64,000 nt of DNA. Source: Xiphophorus maculatus. Taxonomy: Eukaryota; Chordata; Actinopteri; Cyprinodontiformes; Poeciliidae. The position numbers were made by a program, and so were the translations under genes. The notes beneath the pieces are model-generated. The model had not been told where the DNA came from. It was given only the letters and a program-made list of their open reading frames with translations, and did no database searches. The stretch covers positions 13,553,015-13,617,014 of the forward strand of contig NC_036461.1 of NCBI RefSeq assembly GCF_002775205.1, read 5' to 3'. Positions 32,655 through 44,090 of this stretch are shown here, piece by piece. Position 1 is the first letter of the stretch. Each line of letters opens with the position of its first letter.

Positions 32655-33240
32655 TTTTAAGGTATTTGGTAGAGAAGAATGGGCAAAACTTTCAGTCTGC
32701 AGATGTGGAAAACAGATGGAGACAGTTATATATTCCTTTATTTATCCAGGTAAACCCCATTGAGATCTCATTTTCAAGAGGGACCTGAGCAAAAAATTGC
32801 AATACATAGCAACCTGGTTACAAGATAAAAACAATTAATACATATGCACAAGTATAAAACAATAAAAACAATTTAAAAACAATAACACTGTTTCATAGAA
32901 TCCTGTTGCCTATCTTTAAGAACTGCTCAAAATAAGTCCAGTGAAATCATTTCCGACATCTTAAGTTCAGACTGCAACTGATTCCACGCTGTGGGGGCCA
33001 ACACACTGAATGCCAGCTTCCCTTTTTCAGTTCGAAAGCGTGGGACATGCAGAAGTTAAAGATGGTTCCACAAAGTACTGCCTCAGCAGCACTATGAATG
33101 CCACACTTTTCAGACTAACTCATTTATCATTTTCCTTTCACGTCACAATGACGTCCTACTTATTGCTGGTCTTTCTCAAAAATCCTAGAAGACTTAATCA
33201 ACTTTGTGTATATCAAGTGAAAATGTGAGAAAGTTTAATG
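32655..33240 (+). mobile_element. Tc1-like remnant split by a LINE fragment
   Basis: The left part shows AGAAGAATGGGCAAAACTTT and CAGTCTGCAGATGTGG. The right part, after 33,055, continues the same family with GATGGTTCCACAAAGTACTG and GAATGCCACACTTTTCAG. Between them sits LINE-derived sequence (32,731-33,055). An A/T-rich run at 32,640-32,658 precedes it. Confidence 0.6.
32731..33055 (-). mobile_element. LINE 3' end inserted in a Tc1-like remnant
   Basis: On the minus strand the end of a reverse transcriptase-type ORF can be read (about F-RTEKGKLAFSVLAPTAWN), followed by a 3' tail that contains TGAGATCTCAATGGGGTTTA and ends at TTTACCTGGATAAATAAAGG. The tail is a common interspersed fish sequence. 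The exact clade is uncertain. Confidence 0.5.
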
Positions 33241-34884
33241 ATTGTTAATACATGTTTTAAAAAAAAATCAAGCAGCATCACGTTCATCAAATGAAGCCCA
33301 ATTCTATTTCTGCATGCTAACAGAGATTATGCTAGTATGTACTTGTTGGTTTTTTACCTGTGTGAACAATACTTTGTGCTTAATAAGTTACAGTAATTAA
33401 TACCTTGGTTGATTAATATGTATGAATTTACCACTGAACAGGAGACATTGCGTGTTTTTAGAACGATTATGATGAGTTCCAGTAGTAGTTCCTTTTTAAA
33501 GAAAAGAGAAGCAGGAAATACCTGCATGAACTTTCTCCTATTTAAATGTAATGCATTTTTTCAACTACTGATCTGCAGAGTTGTATATTTTTCACATACA
33601 TACTGTTTGCCTCTATTTCTTTTTGGACATTAAGGGGTAAATTATATTTAAAAGAGAGTCTATATTCCTCATTGAAAAACAAGCGTCAGTGTGCATTGTT
33701 TCCTTGTTCACAAATGAGTAAATAGAAATATGCAAGGAAAGAGTAACTCTAGTACTTTTTGTACATCATAAGTAAAATTTATATTGATATTCAAACTGTG
33801 GGCAAAACTGTCAAAGACTGTTATTGTTGTGTCATGCAAGATTGTGGTCAGGTGCGTCCTGTTTTCTTCAACTTAAGTTTTAATTTAATCTAGTTCATTT
33901 TTAAATTCTAATGTACAATAAAGTACAAAAACAATCCAGGCAAACCAGAAACAGTTAGCAAATGTCCAGCTTTACAATATTTTTATTTTATTTTTTTTTT
34001 TACAAATAATGGGGGGTATCAAAATTTAAGTACAAGTTTGTGTAATATAATGCCAAGAAGAAACGCTACCAGCAGTGACCTTAATGAAACAACTTTTACT
34101 ACCCATCACTCTAAACTCATTTCAAACTGTTTAAAATCCGCCAATCTACATGAAATACCAATGAAATTTAGTTGATAACCAAATGAAATCAGTCAGTCAC
34201 TGTTGCAAAATTCAGTTTAACTGAATAAGATCAAAGAAGCTGCAAGGCAGGAAGTGAAAAACAGGAATCCGAAACCAAACAAGGCAGAAACAAGACCAGC
34301 ATGAGGTAGAGCAAGGATGTGGCAAAGTGAGCAATGTACTAAAGAAAACAGCACAGATGTCCAACACAATCTAGATTAAAAAAAGTCACCCAAGAGCACA
34401 AAAAAAAAGAGAGAAATAAAGAATAAAACCAAGGTTAAATCAACAAACCTAAATACAATTAAGGAAAACAATAGAAGATAAAACACACGTCATTTATCTT
34501 ATTTAATGTAATGTGAACATATTTTCTAGTTAACAAAATCCCTTCAAGGAGCAACTTACTGCATACAACCTCCTTATTGTTAAACTTGGAAAAGATGAGT
34601 AAAAATCTTAAAATAAAAGGATATTTTTCTACAATAATAGTTCATTGGATAATGACCTATGTATTCATAAAAAATAATCTGGTGATTGGGGTCAGGCCAT
34701 TATCCTGTAGCATTCACAGAAAACTGAGTGGAAAAGTTGTGTGGTGAACCAAAGATCATAAGAGAAGACCCAGCCTCAGTGGGGGGTCGATAGGGCGTCA
34801 TATGTTGGTGCTTCTTCACTATTTAACATCAGATGATTTTGGTTTAAAAGTGTTTGATTGTATATAATAGCATTGTGTATTTAA

Positions 34885-34920
34885 AAATTGTAATCAAGTA
34901 AAGGTCCTTGATTACAATTT
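34885..34920. repeat. Perfect 14-bp inverted repeat
   Basis: AAATTGTAATCAAG at 34885-34898 is exactly complementary to 34907-34920, with an eight-base loop. It lies in gene-free, AT-rich sequence and may be a relic of a small DNA element. Confidence 0.7.
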
Positions 34921-36649
34921 AAGCAGAATTTTCAGTACTGAATGGGAAACGTCTAAATGTGGTTTGTCCATTGTCCTTTCAAGTTACTTTTCACAGTAAT
35001 TAAATCAGAAGACATACATATATTGTCTAATAGTATGACAGCATCCACCTTTCTGTTAAACATATCTCTTTGCTCTATTGTTTCCCTTTTCGTAAAAACC
35101 GAAACTGTGCAGACTGACTGCTTACTTAACACTTGAATTGCAAAACAGATTTTTACATAATCTATACAAGTTTGTACTGGACAGTTGTTAGAGATGTTTC
35201 GTAATGAACAAGGTTGGATTCTTGGTTTATTTGTTCTAAATGCAATTTTGTGCTAAAACACATATGAGGTGAAAATTATCACTGAGCAACTAAGCAGAAA
35301 AATCATCCAAAGTTTTAACTAACTTGAGCATACAGCAGCCAAATGTTAGTTGTGTGGTGAAATATTCAAATAAATAGCTTTTTTTGTGTGTGCGTGCGCT
35401 CATTTTACTTTGCGTGTTGTGACAGACTCGACTTCTGCTTTGCAATTCTCCATGTGCATTTGTGTGCCTCAGTACTCGCAGTTCTGAACATATCCCACAC
35501 AGCGGCTCGAAGCAAGCACGGGGAATATTTTTAGAAAACTAACTCCATGTTTCAAAAATTTGCACAATTTCATCACTCTGTCATGGATCTGATAAAACTG
35601 GTTACTCTGACACCATTTAAACCAGACTGCACATAAACCTTTCAGCAGAACAAACTGGTAGAATAAATGCACAACTTAATGATTTAAATGTGCAAAAGCA
35701 TCAATCATTCTAATTCACAAGCTCGCACATTGATCTGACAGCTCAACGTAAGGATGTGGTTGTGTGATCTGTATTTGAAAGAAGTTCCCAAAAGTTCACA
35801 CACAATAGAAAATGAAGTGAAGCATACGAATGAGAACGAAACTGACAAAAAAGAGAGCCCATTTAAATTGGCATGGTGTTTTTATTTTCTTTCTTTTTTC
35901 TTGTGAAGTTGGGTTTAGAAATAATTCCACGAGTACAAGATTATGGCCATAGTCTTTGTTCTCATTTAACTTTTTCATGAGTACCGTTTTATTTGTACAG
36001 GATGTGGTGATAGAACTTCCTCAATATGAGAATTGTTGCCAAGACACTGCAATGATACTCATCACTGAAATAGTACAAACTTTATCGTTCTGCTACTGAC
36101 AAGTCTGTATCCTCCTCCACCTACTGAGATCACAGAGGATGATTCATGCAACACTTAAAAACAATAGTGAATGCATTGCTTTACAATGCATTCTCTATCA
36201 TTCACTACAGATTTAATCTGCAACCCAAAATTCCAAAAAATAAAAGACTTGCAAAATATAAGAGTTTGTTAGTTTATTTATTTAATTTAATCTTCTGTAT
36301 CTGTATAGGGCATACTGATAATGTCATGAATAATAGGCTGTGGCATGGACCTCTTGGAAAGAAGAAGTCCCTCCTGTTTATGTTTTTTTTTCAGCATTTT
36401 GTATTTTTGTGTCTGTGTTTATGGACAGAAATAAAGAACACATAAAACAATAATGTGTTTTGTGACTATACTAGTATTGACCAAAAGAGAACACTGAGTT
36501 CAGTAGACAAAGATTTCTCAATTGAATTTTACTCTATTATGTACTTCTTCACTTGGTTTGGACCCACTTTTGTATTAAGAACTGCCATAAATCTTTGATT
36601 CCTAGGCTCAGAAATGTACCTAAAACATTCCTATGAGATTCCGTATTCA

Positions 36650-37080
36650 AATGCTTGCATCATACAGTTGTGGGAAATTTGTTGGCTGCACAATATCCTG
36701 CTCCACCACGTCCCATAGGTGCTTTGTTAGACTTATATTTGGTTCACAGTACCACATTGGAGTACTGTGAACTTATCCCAATGTAAATGATTTAAGAAAG
36801 GATAACTCCATAGTTTCCATGCTACCTAAAAGATTTGGGCAGTAATTTACCAACCTGTTATTTTTCAGTTTTGGAGACGTGTTGTGAAATGCAGGCTAGG
36901 TTTTCCACTGTTAGCTTGAAGTGGAGGACCAGTGTGGTTTTCTGCTCTCATTGGATAGTTTCTCTCTTTCAGAGCATTGTGTGTACACCTAAGAAATGGC
37001 TGTTGGTGAAATCCCAGCAGATCACTTGTTTCTAAAATACTCAGACCAGCTCATCTGGCACCAACAAAAAAAAAACATGT
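36650..37080 (-). mobile_element. Second-family Tc1-like transposon remnant
   Basis: The given strand carries the antisense of a different Tc1-like family: CAATATCCTGCTCCACCACG, GTGTGGTTTTCTGCTCTCAT, GAAATCCCAGCAGATCACTT, TAAAATACTCAGACCAGCTC and ATCTGGCACCAACA. It contains an 11-bp inverted repeat (36,742-36,752 with 36,762-36,772). The coding frame is decayed. Confidence 0.6.
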
Positions 37081-38640
37081 AACAACATTTAAACCAATTT
37101 TCTTGCCTGACTGGTGTCAAACTGTTCTTGACACCAGTTTTACTGCATCTTACTTACCTCATTCAACCAGAACGTAGATACAGTAAAAGCTGGTTCTCAG
37201 TACTTTGAATAGCTGACGATCTGTAATGAAACTGACGTCAGTGTGAAACCTTCCCTAAAAGTGTAAAACTAGACTACAATAGATATCAGAGTGTAAGTGG
37301 AAGGCTTATGCTGGCTTCCTTCAGTTTTAAATCAACCATGTTTGTGAAGATAAATAGCTCACACTGGTTCCAAACTAACAAATGATCAGTAAAAGTAAGT
37401 GCCAAAAGACTGACTTCATAATTCAAAAATTGGCGCTGTTTTAAGCTGTTGGACCACATTAGGTTTAACCCCTAAAATGGATGGCTCTAATACATTTTTG
37501 AAATCTCCTGAATAACATAACTCACAATAAGTGAGTGCACACATCTGCTTATTGCTTTAAGATGTACGTGTAGAATAGAACTAAATTTCAGAAATAGGAT
37601 GAGTTGAACATTAATAAGTTTTAAATAGGAGACAAAAAAAAAATCAACTCAGTGCTGAATGCTCTGGAGTGTCCATCTGTCCTCCACTGCATTTCATGAA
37701 CTCACATCTACCCTACTAAAAGAGAAATGAGGAAGTAGAGGTGATGCTTTCAGTAGTTACACACTAACCGCACAAAAACACCTGAATACACTTCAAGTTA
37801 AATGACTGTTGCAGGAATCTGACTGCGGCTTCAGCAATTCTCTTTTTCTTTCACTATGTGTGACTTCAGAGGGAGAAACAGAAATTCAAGATGAACACAA
37901 ATGTCTGTTCAAAAGGTCTCTATGGTTTCTGATTTGGAACTGAGGATTGGGTAGGGTAGGGGGCTTATGGATCACGAAGCACGGGTCCTGATAGGAATCC
38001 AACAGATAAGAAGAGGTGGAGAATGGAGCCTTTGTGTGGTGATCAGAGCAGGATACAATTCCCACCCAGATTGGAAGTGGGTGCCGGGAGGAGGTGGGAC
38101 AAAGAAAAGGTGAATTCCAGCATTCTTTCAAAGATAGAGAGACCCTTTGAGGCCCCCTCGACAGGTGAAGGAGGAGAAATGGTTCGGCAGCCTCATTATT
38201 GGGAATATTGCAAAGATGACTTCAACTAAATTCTCATTGTTTTCAAGTCACAAAATGTAAATTATGTAGGACAGAATACTCAAAATTGAAAAATCAAAGT
38301 GAGAAACAGTACTTAAGGTGGAATTTTCCAAAGATGTGCTGTATCTTGGAGATACAACAATATTTATTCATATTACAGTTTGTATGCAAATCCCAACCAC
38401 TGAAGGGAAGGACGAGTTAAAAAGCATTATTTTAATAGATGGCAAATCAGCATTTTAAAGAAAGGGTCACTTGTGTTTTGGAAACCTTAAATACTACTGT
38501 CTCTCACTCCACACTGCTGCCACTTCAGTGCACAGTGTTGAATGAAAGGTTTGCTCACATTACAACAGTTGAAGCAAACCCAGGCAGCCCCAGAGGCAAC
38601 AGAAGATAAACATCACAGTATGCATTTCTTTCACTGGCAG

Positions 38641-38646
38641 TTTATT
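38641..38646 (-). terminator. cd24-like A poly(A) signal
   Basis: AATAAA on the minus strand, 367 bases past the copy A stop codon. The same signal is kept in copy B at 44,388-44,393. Confidence 0.5.
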
Positions 38647-39012
38647 TAATGGTTGATGCATCCACTTATATCTTACAATAAATCAGCAAGAAAACAATTG
38701 TCATTACAGTTTTATTCAACTGAAAGGATTTAAGGCACACCACTTAAAATCTGAAAGCATATTAAAGTGTTAAAACATTTTGACCCACCAACACATAGAA
38801 ATATAAGAATTTTCCTGAATAAGAACATCTTAAAGTCCATGACAGCACCAAGTGCTTGCTGCACCAACTAGAATTGCTAGATTGCTGTAATCCATTAAAA
38901 CCTTGATGTAGTTCCCTCCACAAAATTAAATAGGCAAACTTATTGAAAGATTTCCATTGAGGATAATGTTAGATGAGCAGATGACAACTTTCGAAACTGT
39001 CAGATTGTGTTA

Positions 39013-40403
39013 TCAGGCATAAAATTGGGAAGCTGTTAAAGCCAGAGGAAGCAGCACTGGTAGAAATTTGAAGGTTGAGGCTGAAGATGCAGTGCCCTTC
39101 AAAGCTGTGGCATTGGTTGAAGTGGGGGTTGTTGGAGCCGAGGTAGTTGTTGTAGCAGAGATGGTTGTTGGAGCCGAGGTGGTTGTTGTAGCAGAGGTGG
39201 TTGTTGTAGCCAAGGTGGTTGTTGTAATAGAGGTAGTTGTTGTAGCCAAGGTGGTTGTTGTAGTAGAGGTAGTTGTTGGAGCAGAGGTGGTTGTTGGAGC
39301 AGAGGTGGTTGTTGTAGTAGAGGTAGTTGTTGGAGCCAAGGTGGTTGTTGGAGCAGAGGTGGTTGTTGTAGTAGAGGTAGTTGTTGGAGCCAAAGTGGTT
39401 GTTGGAGCAGAGGTGGTTGTTGTAGTAGAGGTAGTTGTTGGAGCCAAGGTGGTTGTTGGAGCAGAGGTGGTTGTTGTAGTAGAGGTGGTTGTTGGAGCAG
39501 AGGTGGTTGTTGTAGTAGAGGTAGTTGTTGGAGCCAAAGTGGTTGTTGGAGCAGAGGTGGTTGTTGTAGTAGAGGTAGTTGTTGGAGCCAAGGTGGTTGT
39601 TGGAGCAGAGGTGGTTGTTGTAGTAGAGGTAGTTGTTGGAGCCAAAGTGGTTGTTGGAGCAGAGGTGGTTGTTGTAGTAGAGGTAGTTGTTGGAGCCAAG
39701 GTGGTTGTTGGAGCAGAGGTGGTTGTTGTAGTAGAGGTGGTTGTTGGAGCCAAAGTGGTTGTTAGAGTAGAGGCAGTTGTTGAAGCAGAGGTAGTTGTTG
39801 GAGCCAAAGTGGTTGTTAGAGCAGAGGCAGTTGTTGAAGCAGAGGTAGTTGTTGGAGCAGAGGTGGTTGTTGAAGCAGAGGTGGTTGTTGAAGCAGAGGT
39901 GGTTGTTGGAGCCAAAATGGTTGTTAGAGCAGAGATAGTTGTTGGTTGTGTCCAAACCACCTGCAATACAACATTATGGTTTATATGCAATTTAAAATTT
40001 TCCCCATGAACACTGGGCTCTATTCAGGATTAGACATTAGTTTTGTATGGATGCATTAGACTGTGTCCTGTTCCATTGTTTTAATACCTCCTTTGGCCTA
40101 TTAACTGTAAGCAGATAGAACTTTTATGAAAAAAATGTGCTGGAGCTAGGAAACGTCTAAAGAATCAAAGGTACTGAGCAGTATATAAGAACACTATAAG
40201 GCAGTAGGTCACTTATTTTAAACTAACAAAACACAAATACAACAGGGGCTTAAATTAAGAATATATAAACTTTGAGGAAAATATTCCAATATTGAGAAGT
40301 AAATAATCAAGTTTGTCTAATAATAATAAACACTGAAATGTAAACTAACCTGTGATGACAGATGGAAAGTGAATAGAGCAGCTGCAAAGAAACCGAACAA
40401 CAT
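39013..40403 (-). CDS. cd24: cd24-like gene A: long Thr-rich, GPI-type surface mucin
   Basis: Two exons, 40403-40350 (signal peptide, [18 protein letters not shown]) and 39960-39013, joined in phase 0 across a 389-base GT-AG intron; 333 residues. The mature part starts VVWTQPTT and continues as about 45 Thr-rich hexapeptides ([18 protein letters not shown]). It ends in a unique segment with one N-glycosylation site (TNATALKG) and a hydrophobic tail, [17 protein letters not shown], with no charged end, as in a GPI signal. Human CD24 has the same plan and a similar C-terminal run (TNATTKAAGGALQSTAS...), and it also lies just beyond QRSL1, so I call this CD24-like. It is four to five times longer than normal CD24 (about 80 residues) because of the repeat. 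The likely role is a heavily O-glycosylated cell-surface ligand. Orthology is inferred. Confidence 0.75.
39131..39955 (-). repeat. Coding minisatellite: 18-bp units in the cd24-like A mucin domain
   Basis: About 45 units of 18 bases (given-strand consensus GTGGTTGTTGGAGCAGAG and variants) make Thr-rich hexapeptides on the minus strand. The centre shows a higher-order 54-base unit ([18 protein letters not shown]) repeated about eight times almost without change, while the flanking units are more diverged. The unit length is a multiple of three, so expansion keeps frame and leaves several frames open on both strands. Confidence 0.95.
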
Positions 40404-40469
40404 CTTGATCAGCTTGGTGATTCCAGTAGGATTCTGTGTACAATGAACAATGTAGGAAACTCTGCAATG

Positions 40470-40476
40470 TTTTAAT
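40470..40476 (-). promoter_or_regulatory. Possible TATA-like element of cd24-like A
   Basis: An ATTAAAA-type word lies about 70 bases upstream of the copy A start codon. A matching word sits at about the same distance in copy B (near 45,424-45,430). The position mirrors the better TATA boxes of copies C and D. Confidence 0.3.
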
Positions 40477-41117
40477 TGCTGTGGGAATTTTCCAAGCTGG
40501 AAACCAAACCTGTTTTATCATGCATTATTCAAAGCCATCTGGATGAGTGTATGTTTGTATGTTAATGTGAATACAAATATACTCTCATATTTGACTGGGG
40601 AGGTGTTTCTATGTAGCCTAGATATGGAAATGTTCTGCATCTCTTCAAGGATTGGGTCAATATTATCAATTAGTAAAAAAATAATGTCACATTTTTCAAA
40701 TGTGTATTTAATTGTACACATGGCATTGAAAATCAGGAAATTGAAAAACAAAGATTTTACTCAAACTGACTTCAGATACACTTTGCAGGTTTCCTCAAGC
40801 CCACTTGAGGCTCATGGTGAGTTTGAGAAATCGTCATGTCAGTATGTGTTTTATCAGCGGAGCCACAAATTCTGCTCTTTAACAGAAAGAAGATGGAACA
40901 TGTAAAGCAAGCCGTAGGTTTGTGACCCTAAGCTTAAAGGTACTGCGAACAATGATCCAAACAATACCAGCAAGTCCACCCCAAAATTAGAAACACACCA
41001 TCCATGGTCAAAAACCAGGAATGGTATGTTTTCAACCACCAAGGAAGAGTTAAGCCATAGCAATTGTTGCACCCATGAATGGCACAACCAGGGCAACAGT
41101 AAGTGCAATTAGTTTTT

Positions 41118-42147
41118 CCTGTTGTAACCCACTAGCTCAGGTTACAACAGGAAATAAGATTAATTACCATAACTACGTGGATGATGCACAGCTTTACATT
41201 ATGATGTCACTGAACAGATGACTGAATCATCCATTCACTGAACAGATGCTTAGAACAAATAATGTGTGGATGTGCCAAAACTTTCTACAGCTGAACAGAA
41301 ACAAACTGAAGTTATTATCTTTGGACCTAAACAGGAACAATCAAGAACCAATGCACAGCTTCAATTATTACAACTAAAAACTAGTGATCAGGCCCGAAAC
41401 CTGGGAGTAGTGATGGACTCTGAGCTGAACCTTCAGAGCCAAATAAAGACAGTCACAAAGTCGGCCTTCTATCACTTGAAGAACATTTCCCAGAATAGAG
41501 GACTAATATCTCAGCGAGATTTAGAGAAACCCATGTGTTTATCTATAGTCACATTGATTACTGCAACAGTGTCTTCACAGGTCTGCCTAACAAATCAGGC
41601 AGCTACAGCTGATACAGAACACTACTGCTCATGTTCTCACTAAAACTAAGAAGATACATCACACCAGTTCTAAAGTGCCTACACTGGCTCCCTGTAGCTC
41701 AGAGAATAGACTTTAAAATACTGTTAGTTTATAAGTCACTGAACAGTTTAGTGCCACAATACATTAAAGATCTGCTGTTATTGTATCAATCTTCCAGTCC
41801 TCTCAGGCCTTCTGGTTCTGGTCTGCTCTGCATCCCCAGAAACAGAACCAAATGAAGAGAAGCAGCATTCAGCTTCTGTGCACCACAAATCTGGGACAAA
41901 CTTCCAGAAAACTACAAAACTGCTGAAACACCGAGTGCCTTTAAATTTAAACTAAAAACTCACCTGTTTAGAGTAACCTTTGAAGCATAAATGATTAAGA
42001 ATTTAAAGATGGCACTTGAGTAAATGTAATGATTCAATTGTTGATTCTATGTTGAATGACTTTGTGTTTTTTGTGTTTTTACTTTGAAATGCCTTGTTGC
42101 TGAGATGTGCTATACAAATAAAAGTTAATTGATTTTGATTTGATTTT
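41118..42147 (+). mobile_element. L2/CR1-like LINE 3' fragment inserted in duplication unit 1
   Basis: It contains the reverse-transcriptase catalytic segment NYVDDAQLYI (41,171-41,200), then FLQLNRNKTEVIIFGPK-like, RNLGVVMDSELNLQSQIK and LKCLHWLPVAQRIDFKILL segments. The 3' end is TGCTATACAAATAAAAGTTA followed by a TTGATTT-type tail, as in L2 elements. It is 5'-truncated and its coding frame is interrupted. The paralogous site in unit 2 (near 45,957) is empty. A 12-bp inverted repeat (41,118-41,129 with 41,139-41,150) sits at its left end. Confidence 0.85.
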
Positions 42148-42379
42148 ACTCATGGTCCAAGTTGACTTGGATAGCTTTTATCTCCTGCTTAAATAAAATC
42201 ATTGAAAAACTGTTTTGTTTATAGTGATGTTATGTTTAGTATTAAACACTGCTCCTCAACACCTTTGCAGCAGTTAATGCTGTCATTTAAATCAGGTGCA
42301 TTGGAGCAGAGATGCATCTAAAACATGAAGGATAGTGAACAACTGAGAACCAGGATGAGGAAACACTGCTAATAATGAT

Positions 42380-43085
42380 GCCCTGACCTCTGTCTTTTAG
42401 TTACTTTTTTACCACTGTCTCCGTCTGTCTAGTTATTCCTTATTTCAGCCTCCCTCATAGTCTAGTTTTCTTATCTTGTTACCTTAGGTTTAGTTCTTCT
42501 TTATATCCATGTCCATCTTTCTTTGGTGATTCTAGTTAGGTTATTTATTTGCTTAGTCCTAGTTGTTCTAGCTCTTATTATTTTTAGAGCAGCCTTGTTT
42601 CTGTCTTGGTACTTTCATAGTTTCCCCTCTCTTTCTAGTTTATCATGTTTTCTTTTAGCGTTAGAATTAGTTACAGCTCCTTTATATTACTTTCCTCACT
42701 CTTTTGTGTTCCCCTGTATATGTATGCAATTGTCCTGTGCCACTTTCTCCCAAACCCCTCACCATGGCTCCTGCTTACCACTCTCCCCTACAATCAATTA
42801 GCTCATCAGCCCAGTCTACCTCTCTACCTCCCAGTATTTTAGCCTCTCATTCTCTCCCATTACTCATCTGATTCTTATGTCTACTCACCTCAGTCCTCTC
42901 TGTGTCCCTGTTTCTACCCCATGTCTCCTGGCTGGAAGTTATTTTGGTTTAATTTTTGCTGTTATCTATGATCTTCTATTTTTGTAAGTGTTTAGCATTT
43001 TTTCATTAGATCATCTAACTCAGTTGCTGCCTCTGCCTCTTTGCTTTTGGGTCCACACTTCAACAACCAACATCATGACAGTCTC
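42380..43085 (+). mobile_element. Probable LINE 3' untranslated tail (Rex1/Babar-like)
   Basis: A long pyrimidine-rich stretch without good open frames ends in TTTGGGTCCACACTTCAACA, then CCAACATCATGACAG. This layout resembles the long C/T-rich tails of some fish LINEs. There is no coding part, so the assignment is tentative. Confidence 0.35.
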
Positions 43086-43619
43086 TCTCCTAATCAAAGC
43101 TTTTGGCTGAAATTTTACTGCATCTAACTGTATACATTAACTGCTCTTTTTCATCCAATATACTGTCTCAGCTTATCTGTTTAGCTGTTTTTCTCTCCTA
43201 GATGAAGCCACTAAAGGTGCAACTACTGCCACCAACTTTTTACCTTTCTTGGTACTCATGGATCAGTGCTTCTGTGTCTTTTTGTGTATCTGCTCTGTCT
43301 TCTCAAACCTCTAGTTGGTCACTCACACTGCAAGCAACTGTCCACTGTAAATGCAACTGCAACTCCATGACTACGCAACTTGCTGGATTTTCTGAGACAG
43401 AAAAGCTTTTAACCAATTTGAATACACTGAACTTGACTGCACTGGTTTATAATTAGGATCATTTGGAATGTTCACTAGAAATCTGTCTGTGTGATTGTGC
43501 CTTGAGATGACATGTGTTGTGAATTTAATCTGGCAGTCATGGAATGCATATTAAAGGTCAACCAGCCAATCCACATTTACAAAACTGAGAAACACATAAG
43601 CTGGAAGTTTCCAATAATA

Positions 43620-44090
43620 ATGCATTTTATTTGACAGCATCGTTCAAAACACCCAAGGACACTTAACATTAAAAAACACAAATTAAACAGTAAAGAAATG
43701 GCTACAAAGACACAAATTAACTACACAATTAAAGTGAGAAGGCTAACTTGAACAGATGAGAATTGCGTTGTGCTTTGAAGGTCAGAAGAGAGTCAATTTT
43801 ATGGATGTCAGAGGGAAGAGTATTCCAGAGTTGGGAAGCAGAGTAAGAGAAGGCTCTTTTCCCCATGGTGATGCAACCGACAGGAAGAACACTGAGGTGG
43901 ATGGAAGAGGAAGAACGGTGGGAACGTGAATGGGTGGTGATGTGCAGAAGATCAGACAAGTAAGGAGGGCCAAGGTTGTGAACTGAGTGTAAACAACAAG
44001 ATTTTAAATTAAATTCTGAATGTGACAGGTAGCCAGTGAAGTCGTTTCCAACAATGCAAAGTTTCCAAAAATGAAAGATAAATGTGATGT
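43620..44090 (-). mobile_element. LINE-like ORF2 C-terminal fragment next to duplication unit 2
   Basis: The minus strand codes a segment typical of the end of fish LINE ORF2 proteins: GPPYLSDLLHITTHSRSHRS, then FSYSASQLWNTLPSDI and FKAQRNSHLFKLAF, stopping at 43,729. It stops exactly where unit 2 homology begins (about 44,090), so it may lie at the duplication breakpoint. Confidence 0.55.

Larger units (their letters stand above)
29600..38339. other. Gene-free ~9 kb between qrsl1 and the cd24-like array
   Basis: I can support no coding gene here. Short open frames (for example 30,244-30,459, with a hydrophobic stretch) lack splice context and family features. The stretch contains Tc1-like remnants (31,200-31,470; 32,655-33,240; 36,650-37,080), a LINE tail (32,731-33,055), a local duplication (32,400-32,640 with 33,495-34,035) and an inverted repeat (34,885-34,920). 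The part at 37,880-38,220 is richer in G+C than its surroundings but codes nothing I recognise. Confidence 0.6.
38340..42372. repeat. Segmental duplication unit 1 (contains cd24-like copy A)
   Basis: This block aligns by eye with 44,090-46,189 in the same orientation. Across 38,550-38,760 and 44,290-44,500 I count only about four differences plus a four-base insertion, so that part is a recent duplicate. Unit 1 is longer because of the mucin minisatellite at 39,131-39,955 and the LINE at 41,118-42,147. Divergence is higher on the upstream (right) side. Confidence 0.85.

Noticed and set aside
37886-38229. Overlapping open frames in a locally G+C-richer stretch
   Set aside because: No protein features, no splice sites joining to anything, and no match to the duplicated units.
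38969-39955. Minus-strand 328-residue Asn/Leu-rich frame overlapping copy A
   Set aside because: It is another shadow of the same minisatellite. The Thr-rich frame is the one that joins in phase to the signal exon and ends in the anchor signal shared with copy B.
39068-40009. Plus-strand open frame of 313 residues rich in Val/Glu/Ala-Val
   Set aside because: It is the complement of the copy A mucin minisatellite. The 18-bp unit has no stop in several frames, and this frame has no signal, splice context or conserved partner in copy B.
41266-41855. Two plus-strand frames (125 and 74 residues) that could be read as a gene
   Set aside because: They are reverse-transcriptase pieces of the L2-like LINE, and the paralogous site in unit 2 lacks them.
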